A stretch of 56,711 nt of DNA from Cylindrodendrum hubeiense (taxonomy: Eukaryota; Ascomycota; Sordariomycetes; Hypocreales; Nectriaceae), in contig JAANBB010000260.1 in assembly GCA_014621425.1 (NCBI GenBank), positions 1-56,711 of the forward strand. Reading direction: 5' to 3'. Positions 45,287 to 56,062 of the stretch are shown piece after piece. Made by a program: the position numbers and the translations under genes. The stretch's first letter is position 1, and the number at the start of each line of letters is the position of its first letter. The notes under the pieces were generated by a model that searched no databases, was not told the origin of the DNA, and saw nothing but the letters and a program-made list of their open reading frames with translations.

Positions 45287-46691
45287 ATGGCTCCAACCGA
45301 GACAGCCGATGCGGCGCAAAAGAAACTCAACATCCTAAGTATTGTGGAGCGAACGGGCTCAGTCTTCTCACTCATAGGGTGCTTCTTTATAATTGTCACG
45401 TTTTGTTGTTCCAAAGCCTTCCATAAGCCCATCAACCGATTGGTCTTCTACGCATCTTTTGGCAATGGTATCGTCAATATTGCCACATTGATGGCCACAT
45501 CATATGTCGGATCACCAAACTCCGTGGGATGCCAAGCGCAGGCATTTTTAATTCAAATGTATGTTGATTTCCCGTCACCAAATCATTCTAACAATCTCCA
45601 GGCTTATGCCAGCTGATGCGCTTTGGACTCTGTCGATGGCAATCAACGTCTATCTGACATTTTACTACAAGTACAATGCTGTTGATTTACGAAAGAATGA
45701 AGTCCTGTATCTGATCTGCTGTTATGGGATTCCTTTCATCCCTGCGATCACATACGTGTTTGTAAAGGCTGACAATGGCAACCGGGTCTATGGCAACGCT
45801 GTCTTGTGGTGTTGGGTTTCCAAAGAGTGGAGAATTTGGCGAATACTGACCTTCTACGGTCCAATTTGGTGAGTTCATCTTCGAGAGTTTCGGCAAGTAC
45901 TAACCTCAGACCCCAGGATTGTCATTTTGATCACTCTTTTTATATATATCCGCACGGGAAGCGAAATCTATCGAAATCGAAAAGAGCTTCGTCACCTAAG
46001 CCGAACCGATCTTGAGACAAACACTAGCACCTCCGCATGGAAAAAGACGACAGAGATCAAGGTGACTTCTGAGCCGATTTGGAGCTCCCCGATCAAACAC
46101 GCTATTGGTCCTACGGAAATCTCTAGACCACACAAACCAGCTTATTCCGTCAGCATTACAGCCAACCGGCCCTGCATTCGGGTTTCTCCTCAAGTTACCG
46201 GAACTTCGGTCTCAAGTAACTTCTTGGAAGTGCCACTCTCGCCGAAGCTAGTATTTTCGCCCGCAAATACGATCATGAGCTCGGCCGAATGGTCCTACGC
46301 CAAGTGTGCGCTGCTATTCTTCACAGCGATGTTCATCACGTGGATCCCATCAAGTGCAAACCGTGTTTACTCAGTCATTCACGAAAACAATTCCTCGGTT
46401 GCTCTTGAGTACATGAGTGCGCTAGTTTTACCGTTGCAGGGATTTTGGAACTCTTTAATCTACATCGTCACGTCTCGGAAAGCCTGCAGGATATTTTTCG
46501 ATGATGTGCGGCATCTCCGCCGGCCTGAGGGCACTGAACTGGAGACCATTACGCATATGGGCGCGTTCAAGTTCCCCAGTAGAGTTCATGCTGCTCACGA
46601 AGCCCACGCAAGCGAAAGCATGACGCAGCTGACATGGAGTGGAGGAAGAAGTGCGGCGGAGAGAAGTGGTGTGGAAATTTGGAGTGAGTAG
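45287..46691 (+). CDS. cAMP-receptor-like GPCR (GprH type)
   Basis: Three exons, 45287-45558, 45602-45868, 45917-46691, give 437 aa; both introns (43 and 48 nt) split codons exactly. Seven hydrophobic segments at about 25-42, 51-73, 83-112, 124-146, 170-192, 308-330 and 342-365, with a long third intracellular loop (~193-307). Conserved text of the fungal cAMP-receptor-like class: HKPINRLVFYASFGN, CQAQAFLIQM, NVYLTFYYKY, LICCYGIPFIPAITYVF, YGNAVLWCWVS and FYGPIWIVILITLFIYIRTG. These receptors are thought to act through heterotrimeric G proteins in carbon sensing and development. The ATG at 45287 is used since the frame upstream starts with GTG. The loop is Ser/Thr-rich, suited for phosphorylation. 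Confidence 0.87.
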
Positions 46692-47796
46692 CCAAAAGAT
46701 ATCTATTGGAATATTAGCCACGGTTGAACGAGATAGTACGAAGTGGCATGGCACAAGGGAGATTAGAAAACCCAACAACCCACCTAGAAGGCAGGTTAGT
46801 AGTAATTTTACTGGTGGTGCATTTACATCATCCACAAGTCGAAGGTCGTGTCAATCTGAAACTCGGTTTCGGGATACAAACTGAAAGATCCCCCAACGGT
46901 ATTGATTTGCAAATTTCGCACAAATACGCCATCATGAGGTGTTACAAACGTGTTTTAGGAGGAATTTATCTGAGCATCCTGGTGATGGACGCCTTAAACT
47001 TTCGGCCCCTAGATTTGGTAGTAAATGAAATCTAATAACGAGATGGCTATGATTGATACCACTAGTTTTCTGGTCACACGGAGGGGGGGATATCAATGAC
47101 ATCGACGGACTGAGTAGCTGGGTAATAATGCATTGAATAATTAACAATCACTTAAAATGTTACGTATTTAATATTCAGTTCTTATCTGGTGCTTTGGGTT
47201 GAAAATTTAATAAGTCGGGCTAATGTTAGGAAATCTATGTACAAATTATGTGGATTAAAGCAGCGACATAGGGGTAAGTGTAAGTGACATACAGCACGAA
47301 ACGCGAACGATGACATGTATTATTTTCTTTCTGTAATTTATATCTTCGATCATGAAGAGGTATAGTACAATACCCATCGCCAGTGGGCAGTGCAGGTAGC
47401 CGTAATGGTTTCGCAAGACCACAGAGACAAGATGTGATTTGTCGTGAGGCCTAAGAAAGTTTGGCACACCAAGTAAAAGCAATAGATAGAAACAATCTCA
47501 TAAACACCATGTGAAATAAAATACGAATTGCAGCCAATATAAGACTTATCCTTAAGTATGGGCTAATCTGGTGGCGGGCTTCTGCATAGCTGTGTCTTCA
47601 AAATCAAGATATGGATTGGGAGTCTAGCCATTCCCCAAGACATTGGATTTTCTGCTTGAGCCGTGTTCAGAACTTCGGTGAAGTCGCTTCCAAACGAAGG
47701 GTAAACTGACCTGTCACAGCGTTTCTTCGGCTCGTAGCCGCTGGTCACTATTATCAAGTCCGGACTGGTAGGTGATGCGATAATGATGTCCTCCAT
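46692..47796. other. AT-rich intergenic region
   Basis: 1.1 kb, visibly AT-rich around 47140-47300 and 47490-47560. No gene recognised. Confidence 0.5.
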
Positions 47797-48213
47797 TCAT
47801 TGCCCATCCGTCTCATATCCCATCCCTTTCCTCCACCATGCTCCCAATCCTCTGGCCTCCATCTCTTTTGCAAACTCCGCCACCGACTCTGTCTCATCAA
47901 ACCCCGTCGCTTTCAACAGACTCCCACTTCCGCCCTTGTCTTTTATGCTATTCCCACTCACAGGCGCCGGCTCTGGTCGCACGGCGCATCGAAAGTCTTT
48001 ATACCGGAGCGCCTGCACTGCGGCAACCCATTCCACCAGCCCAGCCTCGTCGCGAGACTCGGCGAACATGATGCCAGGCGACCCGCCGCTGCGGATGAAC
48101 ACCCAATCTACATTGAGCTGGCTCGCCGCCCGGCGTACGCGCTGGACCTTTTTGCGAGACGTGATGTGGTGTGTACGGATGAGGCAATTAAATAAAAAAG
48201 GCGCGCGGGACAT
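47797..48213 (-). CDS. DUF1115-like domain protein
   Basis: Intron-less frame of 138 aa. The N-terminal half reads FLFNCLIRTHHITSRKKVQR, then AASQLNVDWVFIRSGGSPGIMFAE and a repeat-like AAVQALRYKDF. This is the pattern of the DUF1115 domain (His-x-lys-lys-arg, FSKPGKPGVIxVEG, VxxmxW) that in animals follows an RWD domain in RWDD2. Here there is no RWD part. The C-terminal part (GFDETESVAEFAKEMEARGL) looks like a short helix. The function of the domain is unknown. The gene lies on the same strand as, and 206 bases downstream of, the FAD monooxygenase. Assignment rests on remembered pattern, moderate confidence. Confidence 0.65.
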   Translation of the reverse strand: MSRAPFLFNCLIRTHHITSRKKVQRVRRAASQLNVDWVFIRSGGSPGIMFAESRDEAGLVEWVAAVQALRYKDFRCAVRPEPAPVSGNSIKDKGGSGSLLKATGFDETESVAEFAKEMEARGLGAWWRKGMGYETDGQ

Positions 48214-48419
48214 GACTAGAGAGGAGCATGTTCAATGATGTTGGCGCTGTTGTGATGTAAGGTGTCAAATTTTACTCGTGTCACAGCGGTAGGGGCGGCC
48301 TTAGTGGGGCAGCATGTTAGCCCGACATCATCAGATGATTCAGATCTTCATAAGTAAAAGGGATATTTCAATCTAGTTTCGTTTCTTCTCGCTAAAAATA
48401 CAAAAATAATTCCTACAAA

Positions 48420-50033
48420 TCAAGATCGAGCGACAACTCCGCTGGGCAGCTCCAGTCCAATGGGTAGACCCTTGACAAACTTTTCGGTGTAGGCGGTGCC
48501 TCGTCTGCTGGCGAGCTGCTCCTTGACATCTTCATACATGTCGTACCTGAAGTCTGTTAGTGTTTGAATTGATAAAAATGAGTTCTTAGAGTGACTTACG
48601 CGTTCATTTCCTCGATAGTGAGCTTCTTCGCCTCGTCCTCGACCTTATATGTTGAGGTATCCTTGTTGTTGGAGAATCCTAAATATGTTAGCATCTATGT
48701 TTTCAAACAAGGTGTTTGGGAAGAAGCTTACCAATTCTCTCATTAATGTTGTATGCGGCCTTCGCGGCAGCAGACTGCACGCGGGTGGCTCGGGGAAGTC
48801 GAATGTCCTGGTACACAGCCAGGGACTCGGAGACGTTACCACCAAAGTAATCCTTGTTGAAAATAATTCCGAGAGCAGCAGCATCCTCAATAGCCATGCA
48901 GGCACCCTGGCTTTGATGGGGCATCATCTGATTTTTGGTTAGTTCGCAAATTCCTAATCAAGACTGGAGGTTGCTTACCGGGTGACCAGCATCTCCCAAA
49001 AGGCAGACCATGCTCTTCTGAATGTAAGGGTAGGGCTCACTATGATCCACATTAGTTTCATCCTCGTTCAGGAGACAAGGATTACTTACTGCACCCAGAG
49101 ACGCCACGGCTGAATCTCAATGCCAATCTTAAGATGCTCGCGGACCTTGGGGTCAAGGTTGGGATAAGGAGCAAGGAGCTCCTCGGTAGGTCGATCCTCG
49201 GCACCCCAGCTCTGTGTAGTGTAGTCTCCGACCTCGCGGGGGAAGAAGCAGTAGTATGAAAGAAGCTTGCCGCCGTTGCAAGGAGACAGGACGATCTTGT
49301 CCCACTTGCCCTCCTGGCCGCCCCAGTACTCCAGAGCATCGTCCTTTGAGTAGTCAACCAGTCCAAGCTTGACAGCATCTTCAGTCAAGACGTTCGCGTG
49401 AAGACAGCTGGAGTCAGAAGGCTTCTTGGCGGGGTGGATACCCAGGATTCCGCGAACAACGGATCCAATTCCGTCAGCGCCGATAATAAGTTCATGGGTC
49501 ACGGAGACTCCATTCTCGAAAGTGATAAGTCCCTTCTCGAGATCAATTTCTTTGCACTATTGTGAGGGTTAGCCATCTGACGATTGAAGTTTAACACTGA
49601 GAGAATTTACCCTGTGGTTAAGGACTAGCTTGACAGGTGTTCCTTCACCGGCCTCGTCCAGAGCAGTGTCCTTAAGCATAGTGTGCATGTACTGGCGATG
49701 GAACATGTTGTAGACATATCCCCATCGCTTCTCGTAGTCATCTAAGTCATACACACTGACGGGCTCGCCGGTCTTCCAGTCTCGGTTGATAAGCTTCTTG
49801 AGGACCACGGGGTCGCCCTTTGACACATCAACGTCCCACTCGTGCAACCAGCGAGTGCCATTGGCAGCGCAAGAGACTGACGCGCCGACTTCACCGGCAA
49901 AATCGGCCTTTTCGTAGACGGTAACCAGGTGGCCCGCGCGGCGGAGAGCGATGGCCACTGACATGCCGCCAATGCCGCCACCAACAACAGCGACGCTCAA
50001 CTGGCGCCATCCTGGAGTAGGAAGAGAACCCAT
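48420..50033 (-). CDS. FAD-dependent monooxygenase (salicylate-hydroxylase type)
   Basis: Six exons on the minus strand: 50033-49611, 49556-49090, 49039-48979, 48927-48732, 48678-48600, 48546-48420, giving 450 aa; introns of 51-54 nt apart from a 53- and a 50-nt one, all GT-AG. Class A flavoprotein monooxygenase: GxGxxG in VAVVGGGIGGMSVAIAL (Gly18-Gly23), the GADGIGSVVR (DG) motif at ~167 and the flavin-ribityl motif LLGDAGHPMMPHQSQGACMA at ~311. It would hydroxylate an aromatic substrate using NAD(P)H and O2. There is no membrane segment. Upstream are three CGG-N5-CGG repeats (50304-50368) and a Zn2Cys6 regulator gene in the same orientation, which suggests inducible control; a permease gene follows beyond the regulator. 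The substrate is not known. Confidence 0.9.
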
Positions 50034-50630
50034 GGTGTTGATTTGATTCTGAGGTGCAAAGTTTGAAGTTTAGATTGTTTGTGGTGTTGTGCTGATGAGG
50101 AGTTGTGAGTATGAGATGCCAGAGTTCAATGATTCCAACATCGACGCCTTTTCCAACTTATCTATTTCGAAGTTCAACGCCTCAAGATGCTCCATGCCGT
50201 CACTATCCGCAACCTCCATCGATCAATGTGTGTCAATGGCTGACAGCTGACGAATCAGACAGCTTTCCGCTCCCAAAAATGATAGCGAAATAGCAGCGCG
50301 GAGCGGAATGTCGGATAAGGGGGTGCATTACCCGCGGATACGCGGATGATGATAACGGAACTTCGGATAGAGCCACCAAAGACCCTTCCTATCAAATTAA
50401 CATCTGCTTATTCTTCGCAACGTCATTGAGGTAGATTTACGTGCACGAGGATTTAAGAATAGAAGTATTTGATGCCATCTCGTAGTTTCAATTGAAGTTC
50501 TTTTTTTGCTCATCTAATAATGCCGTTTTGAAGCCCAAACGTCCACGCAGACAATCGACACCATCGACCCACTCACACATTGAACCACTTGTTTACTTGC
50601 AATTGTTTGCTTAATTTATTGATCTACATT
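50034..50630. other. Promoter region of the monooxygenase
   Basis: 0.6 kb between monooxygenase start and regulator stop. It contains the triple CGG repeat array described separately; otherwise nothing recognised. Confidence 0.55.
50304..50368 (+). promoter_or_regulatory. Three CGG-N5-CGG-AT direct repeats
   Basis: CGGAATGTCGGATAA (50304), CGGATACGCGGATGA (50335) and CGGAACTTCGGATAG (50356) share the form CGGAnnnnCGGATR. They lie 266-333 bases upstream of the monooxygenase start. CGG triplets in direct repeat with fixed spacing are the known recognition form of Zn2Cys6 factors, and one is encoded next door. Confidence 0.6.
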
Positions 50631-53093
50631 TCAATCTACCAGAAAGCTTCGTGGACCTAAGAAGGGAAAATTATCCCACTGTGACAAATCCAGAGCGTCC
50701 CAGCCCGACAGAAAATCGCCGTCGATATCAGCAAGTGGTTGCTGAAATCCAATCCAAGCGGCATTCTCTTCACCGGCCAGACCCGCGATATCCCTTTCGG
50801 CTAAGTTCCCACTGCTGTCGGGAGCGGTATCCATAGCTGACGAGCCTTCTGTTACCTGATCGAGCGTAAACAGCCTTCCTACATACTTGTTGCGCCCGCG
50901 TGTTGTTAGTCTCTTCCGCGGAGTCTCAATTGCGGTCAGCAAGAGTCCTAGGATTTCACAGTAGTGTGCTGCTTGGGGGCTCTGAGTAGCCAAAGTCTCG
51001 AGGATTTCCTTGGCACTGCGGAACCCCTTTTCTACTTCGTAGTCGGAGTTGCGCTCCGCGACCATCACGAATCCGAGAATAAGGCCAGTTGCGAAAAGTA
51101 ATGCCCTGTTGAACACTTTGGTAAGCTTTGAAAATCACTGGAGGAGCTCCCCCAAAATCACTTACTTCATGATGCACATGTTTCCGAGCAGAAGTCCTGT
51201 TCGATGTGCATCCATACACGTCTGGATAAGATAGAGCGCAGCATCTAAGCATGCGGATGCCATTTGTGATGAGGACGAGGTCTCAAGCCCAGGCCGAGAG
51301 CTCAGAGTCGATATTAAGATCGGTCGCGTAACCAGGGTCACTGCGAAGTAATACAAACAAGAAACATGGACGTTTCGGATAGTTTCTGCTTGTGTTCGCG
51401 TGCCACCAGAGCCTATCGACTCGGTCTTTAGGTATTCGGGTAAGGACCGACTCCACTTGTCGATATCTTCCAGTAGCCGCTCCGCGGCAGCGTGCGCTAC
51501 CGCATCTTTGCCGTATAATTCGTGGGCAGCCGCGTTGATTATGGTGCTAATTCTGTAAGAAGCGACCAGACAAATAGTGTCCGGGTCTGTGGAGATTCCT
51601 GGGGCTTCAACCAGATCGCGATCCACTTCGAATCGCAACGACAAGGTTGCTGGTGGGCGTCCTAGGATGGCGCTGACTAGCATATCCACAATGCAGAGAC
51701 TCATCCATACTCGCAATCTGAAATAGGCACGTGTCAGAGATAGTAGCGGCCAAACGGGTTTGGGGGGGTTTACCTGAGCTTCTCCTCCTGGTTGTTCACG
51801 TCTGTATAGGAGTCTCGGCGGTGCAAACCCAACGCTACAGCCGCGCGGGTAGCGATCCCCAAATAGAGGAATGCTGTATTTCGTCGACAGTGCCCCAGCA
51901 TGTAAAAGGTCATTAGAATAAATGCCCTGACCATGTCAATATCCGGGTCTTCGAGCATGGCCGCAAAACTTCGACTCTGTGCGCGCCGGAAGTAGTGCTG
52001 GCCGACGCCCTGCGCAGCATCCGGAGACTTGCATTGTGCGCCGATAGCGACGACAAGTTCCAGCATGGTTCGACTTCCATCATTCAGAAGGTTGGACAGG
52101 GTGCTTGAAGAATCAAGGAGAGCCTCAACCTCGGATGGGACAAGAAGATCGAGGAACCCGCCAGTCTGTTTTTGATGAGCGACTACTATTGCACAAGGGA
52201 TGAAGGGGACTTACGACAGCACGATAAATGTTGTAGTGCAGTAATACCTCTTCCTTCCCAAGACCTTCAAGGTCCAGAGATGTTGAGGCGGCAGTGTCGG
52301 ATGTGGTCGGTGCCGTTTCTAGCATGCTTTGACTCTTGTCATTGCGAGTGAACTGCGACGGGCCAATCTGATCCTCGACCGTGTCTCGGAGGAACTGCAG
52401 AAATGAGATTGAGGCGGCTTCGCCGATGAATACTATGTCGTTGTGTTAACATATGAATACAGCGGTAAGGGGTATGCTTGCCATGGCATGATTAACGAGA
52501 TGCCAAGGCTCATCAACGTAAGATGAGTGCTCAATGGATCCAATTGTCTTTGGCTGAGACCTGGCACCAGACGCACCTCGATTTCCACGCAGATTCAACA
52601 GCATCCGAGCATGAGGATCACGACTGAACGACTGCTTACGTGTGCTGCCGCTGGTAGTGCTCTGGACCGCCTCTGGGCTGTCAACGCGAGACTCGGACGG
52701 CGAGATAGGCCGGTACTCCTCAGCATCATGCCGTGAAGAGTCCGGGCTCCATACCGGAGATGCAGCCGGGGGCATCGAGGCATGTCGTTGGCCCCGGCCG
52801 GCCTCATGCGGCGGTGGACCGCTGCGTATGGGTCGATTCTGGGTGGAACTGCTGCTGGCAGATGTTGCAACAAGCGGGCCCGTCGCCGAGTTCTGGCGGG
52901 GACTGGACGAAGCATCGGTATTGCGTCTTGAGCCCCATGGTTTGTGAGTGAGATAACACGAGGCCTCAATACCACGCTTTGTGCAAGCCGTACAGGGTAC
53001 GGTAGCGCTGCATCGCTTCTTGGACATGCGGCAGAAGTTGCATGCTTCCGCAGCCCGTTGACGCTGGCTCGGATGGACCCTGGGACGCGGCAT
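50631..53093 (-). CDS. Zn2Cys6 fungal transcription factor, with internal anomaly
   Basis: N-terminal binuclear cluster C-x2-C-x6-C-x5-C-x2-C-x8-C (Cys18, 21, 28, 34, 37, 46) in ACNFCRMSKKRC, followed by a Ser/Pro/Gln-rich linker and a fungal_trans domain (RAFILMTFYMLGHCRRNTAF, LYLGIATRAAVALGLHRRDS, LRVWMSLCIVDM). Exons: 53093 to about 52461, then to 52215, 52165-51774, 51717-51166, 51105-50631. The problem lies at 52426-52460: a 27-bp segment with an in-frame TAA, flanked by the 8-bp repeat ATGAATAC. Intron 52460-52395 (66 nt) would bypass it and give 743 aa but delete the otherwise conserved FIGEAASISF; removing only the 27 bp would keep it. The gene may be damaged or spliced unusually. Start 53093 is chosen over an upstream ATG at 53162 because it lies just before the Cys cluster. 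Confidence 0.82.
52426..52460. repeat. 8-bp direct repeat flanking a 19-bp insert
   Basis: ATGAATAC occurs at 52426-52433 and 52453-52460, 27 bp apart, enclosing 19 bp. On the coding strand the insert adds nine codons including TAA without shifting frame. Confidence 0.85.
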
Positions 53094-53806
53094 TGCCAAT
53101 CTGCAGTGGATGGATACGGTAAAAAGTTGAAATATTGAAGCAGACAGGCGTCCAGCTCCCAAAACCAGGTCAAGATGTCCTCTTAGCCCTTTTGCCTTGG
53201 CAATTCCGTCGAGAGCGCGCCTCTGCAGTCTTGAGGGTCCACTTGCGTATCTCAGGCCTGCTTCCCCGTATCTTTACCCCACACTTGAGAGGTGAGTCCA
53301 AGCCAGATTGGGGCTAGATCTTCTTCCTATCTTCCTCGTGATTGCCAGCCGTCATCCCTATCAAGACGGTATCCGACAGTGGTTTCCGGACTGTGCGGGT
53401 CTGCGCGGGTTCCGATCCATGGCGGCTGCCGCGAGCTCATATCTGAGTCAGTGCCGTTTCCCCTCCAGAGTCAGCATAAAGCCACCCTGCCCACCCAAAC
53501 TCGGTGGCTGAAGATATGCCGTTTGATAGACGGCGGGAATCACACCACGCCATAAGCGAGCTTCGCTAGATCGTGATACGGTATTGCCGATGCCGGATAT
53601 AGGCTATCAATTGAACCCCTGCTGTGGTGTCCAAGAAGCTATCGATTAGACTAACGATAACGAGCTATCCATGTAGTATATCTATTCACGGCTTCCCCGT
53701 TTCCAATGACACCTTGTTGCTGCATACCAGTATAATCACACACGTTTTCCTTCCCAGCATATTTGGGCCTTGTGATTTCACATCTTGCATCTTTGACAAT
53801 TCCACA
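53094..53806. other. Divergent promoter, regulator / permease
   Basis: 0.7 kb between divergent starts. CGGATA half-sites occur (ccggata near 53592; its complement tatccg near 53369), but not the complete CGG-N5-CGG form seen at 50304. No gene recognised. Confidence 0.5.
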
Positions 53807-55383
53807 ATGGGCGTTCCCGAGAAGAGCGCCGGGGCTCAGGCCCAGGATAGCATCGAGCCCCAGGTCATGACCAGCAACCCTCCCAGCGAGAAGGGCGATA
53901 TGTATGAAACACACGAAGTCTTCAAGGATTCGGCAGATGGCGTCAATTTCCGAACAGTGAGCTGGCAAAGCGCCACCATCATTTTCCTCAAGATCCAGTT
54001 TGCCATGAGCATTCTGAGTGTCCCTGGATCTCTCGCAACTCTTGGCGCAGTCGGAGGAGCCCTGTCCATTGTCGGATGGGAGGTTTTAAACACCTGTTAG
54101 TACCATTACCTATTCAGGTGCAATTGCCGATTTTAACCATTCTGTAGACACCGCCATTGTCCTTGGAGACTTTCGCAATCGCCACCCCGAATGTCATAGT
54201 AAGTTCATATCATTGAAATGAACTGGACGACAGGACTAACTAGTTGCGCAGCGCTTGCCGACATGTGCGGGCTTCTGTGGGGTCGAGTTGGCAAGGAACT
54301 CGTGGGCCTCCAAATCCTGATTGCCCAGGTTCTCATTACAGCCGCCGGAATTGTATCTTGCTCGACTGCCTTTAATGCGCTCTCGGAACATGGTGCATGC
54401 ACCGTAGTTTTCAGTTTCGTCTCCGCTGTGCTCATCACCGGATTCTCATCTGTCAGAACCTTCTCTAACCTCGGATGGTTGACCTGGTTCGGATTCACAA
54501 CCTTTTTCGTCTCTGTTTTCATCTTTGTCGTTGCCGTCACGCAGCAAGACCGTCCCGCAGGGGCCCCTCCAACGGGCGACTTTGATCTCGGGTGGGTCGC
54601 CATCGCCTCGCCAGGCTTCGCGGCGGGAATCACAGCCAGCGCCAACATCTTCATCAGCGGCAGCGGCTCGTCGATGTATCTTCCTGTCATCTCCGAGATG
54701 CGACGCCCGCAGGACTACCGCAAGGCCGCTCTTCTTGCCGGAGCCCTAGTTGGTGCCATGTACTTGACCTTCTCGCTCGTCATCTACCGCTGGTGCGGCG
54801 TCTGGCTCACCACGCCGGCGTTCGGCAGCGCTGGCACTCTTTTCAAGAAGATTTCATATGGAATTGCCTTGCCTGGCCTGGTCATTGGCGTTGGAATCTA
54901 CCAACACGTTGCCGCCAAGTACATGTTTGTGCGCATCCTCCGAGACTCTCGTCACTTGCAGGAGAACACGGTCACGCATTGGGCCACTTGGATGGGCTCT
55001 AACCTCATCCTCGGAATTCTCGGCTTCATCATTGCGGAGGCTGTCCCGATTCTCAACTATCTCCTCGGTCTTGCAGGCTCCCTTTGTTTTGCACCTTTCA
55101 GTTTGATCTTCCCAGCCATGCTATGGATGTATGATTTCAAATCCTACAGAACCGGGTCAGGGCGTGAGAAGATCATATATGGACTCCATATCTTGATTGT
55201 TCTGATTGGACTCTTCATGGTTATCGGCGGAACGTAAGTACCCAGCGCTTAACCCTCCTATGAGGTTTGTCAAACTAACTTGTCTTCAGATATGGCGTGG
55301 GTCTTTCCATTAAAGAGGCGTATGCATCTGGAATGATCACAAAGGTCTTCAACTGTGCCGACAACTCGGGTACCATCTCGTAA
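53807..55383 (+). CDS. Amino-acid permease, AAAP family
   Basis: Four exons, 53807-54095, 54148-54198, 54252-55233, 55290-55383, give 471 aa with all three splices in phase. The N-terminal ~55 residues are cytosolic and polar; then come about 11 hydrophobic segments, starting with [20 protein letters not shown] (the family's first half-helix with GxxxP-like turn) and ending [17 protein letters not shown]. It resembles the neutral-amino-acid transporter Mtr of Neurospora and fungal homologues of the AAAP superfamily, which import amino acids with protons at the plasma membrane. It is transcribed divergently from the Zn2Cys6 regulator over a 0.7-kb region and may be its target. Substrate specificity cannot be read from the sequence. 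Confidence 0.85.
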
Positions 55384-56062
55384 TCCTTGTGCTACGAATG
55401 GATGCAAAGTGGCTGTTTGTCATGCAGGATTCCTTAGGATATAATTATCAATAGTGTGTGTTTAATATGATTTTAGTGGAATTTGATGCAATCTGTTTTC
55501 AGATGCATCCTTACCATCGATTATCCCAGTATTTCTCTAACAATCAATGTCAATGAATGAGCGAGTATCGCATCCCCTTCCTTGACTGGCAGTATCGCCT
55601 CGTAACTATGGTTGCAGAGACACAACACACTAGCCAAAAGGAAAACTAAGTCTACTCTTCTCCGTAGGTTCGCTTAGAGTCACCCTGCATTCTAGAGGGA
55701 TGAGATATGATGGCTAGCAGACAATGTTACTTTTAATAAATAAGGATTTCCTGGAAGTAGATGTATATAAATACATTCCAGGATAGTGTAGATAAGAGGA
55801 GAGTTCAATCTTCTGCCCGATATAAACACGGGCTTTGGACATCCTCGGTAGATGAGGAGCAAAGGAGGGATTCGTCTTATTGCTCAAGCAGCACAACTTC
55901 CATTCACCCATTTATTCCCAAACACAAATTGAACCCCAAAAGGAAGACACTAAGAAAACAACACAACCAAAGCCAACGCTGGTATTGAGAATGAATGCAG
56001 AACACCACGCCACCCATGCCACTTTCCGCTCCAGAGAAAGGCAAACCAAGAAAAAGAGACAC
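55384..56062. other. Intergenic, permease / edge gene
   Basis: 0.7 kb, AT-rich. It may contain a last exon of the edge gene: a gtaggt donor at 56068 could splice to a cag acceptor near 55985 and continue for about 22 codons. No other gene seen. Confidence 0.45.

Noticed and set aside
52433..52460. A 28-nt intron GTATTC...CATAG in the regulator
   Set aside because: Too short for a spliceosomal intron and it would shift the frame; removal of 27, not 28, bases is needed to restore reading.
52426..52474. A GC-AG intron starting at GCAAGC in the regulator
   Set aside because: Joining to the nearest acceptor shifts the frame; only the acceptor at 52395 works, and a GT donor at 52460 does that equally well.
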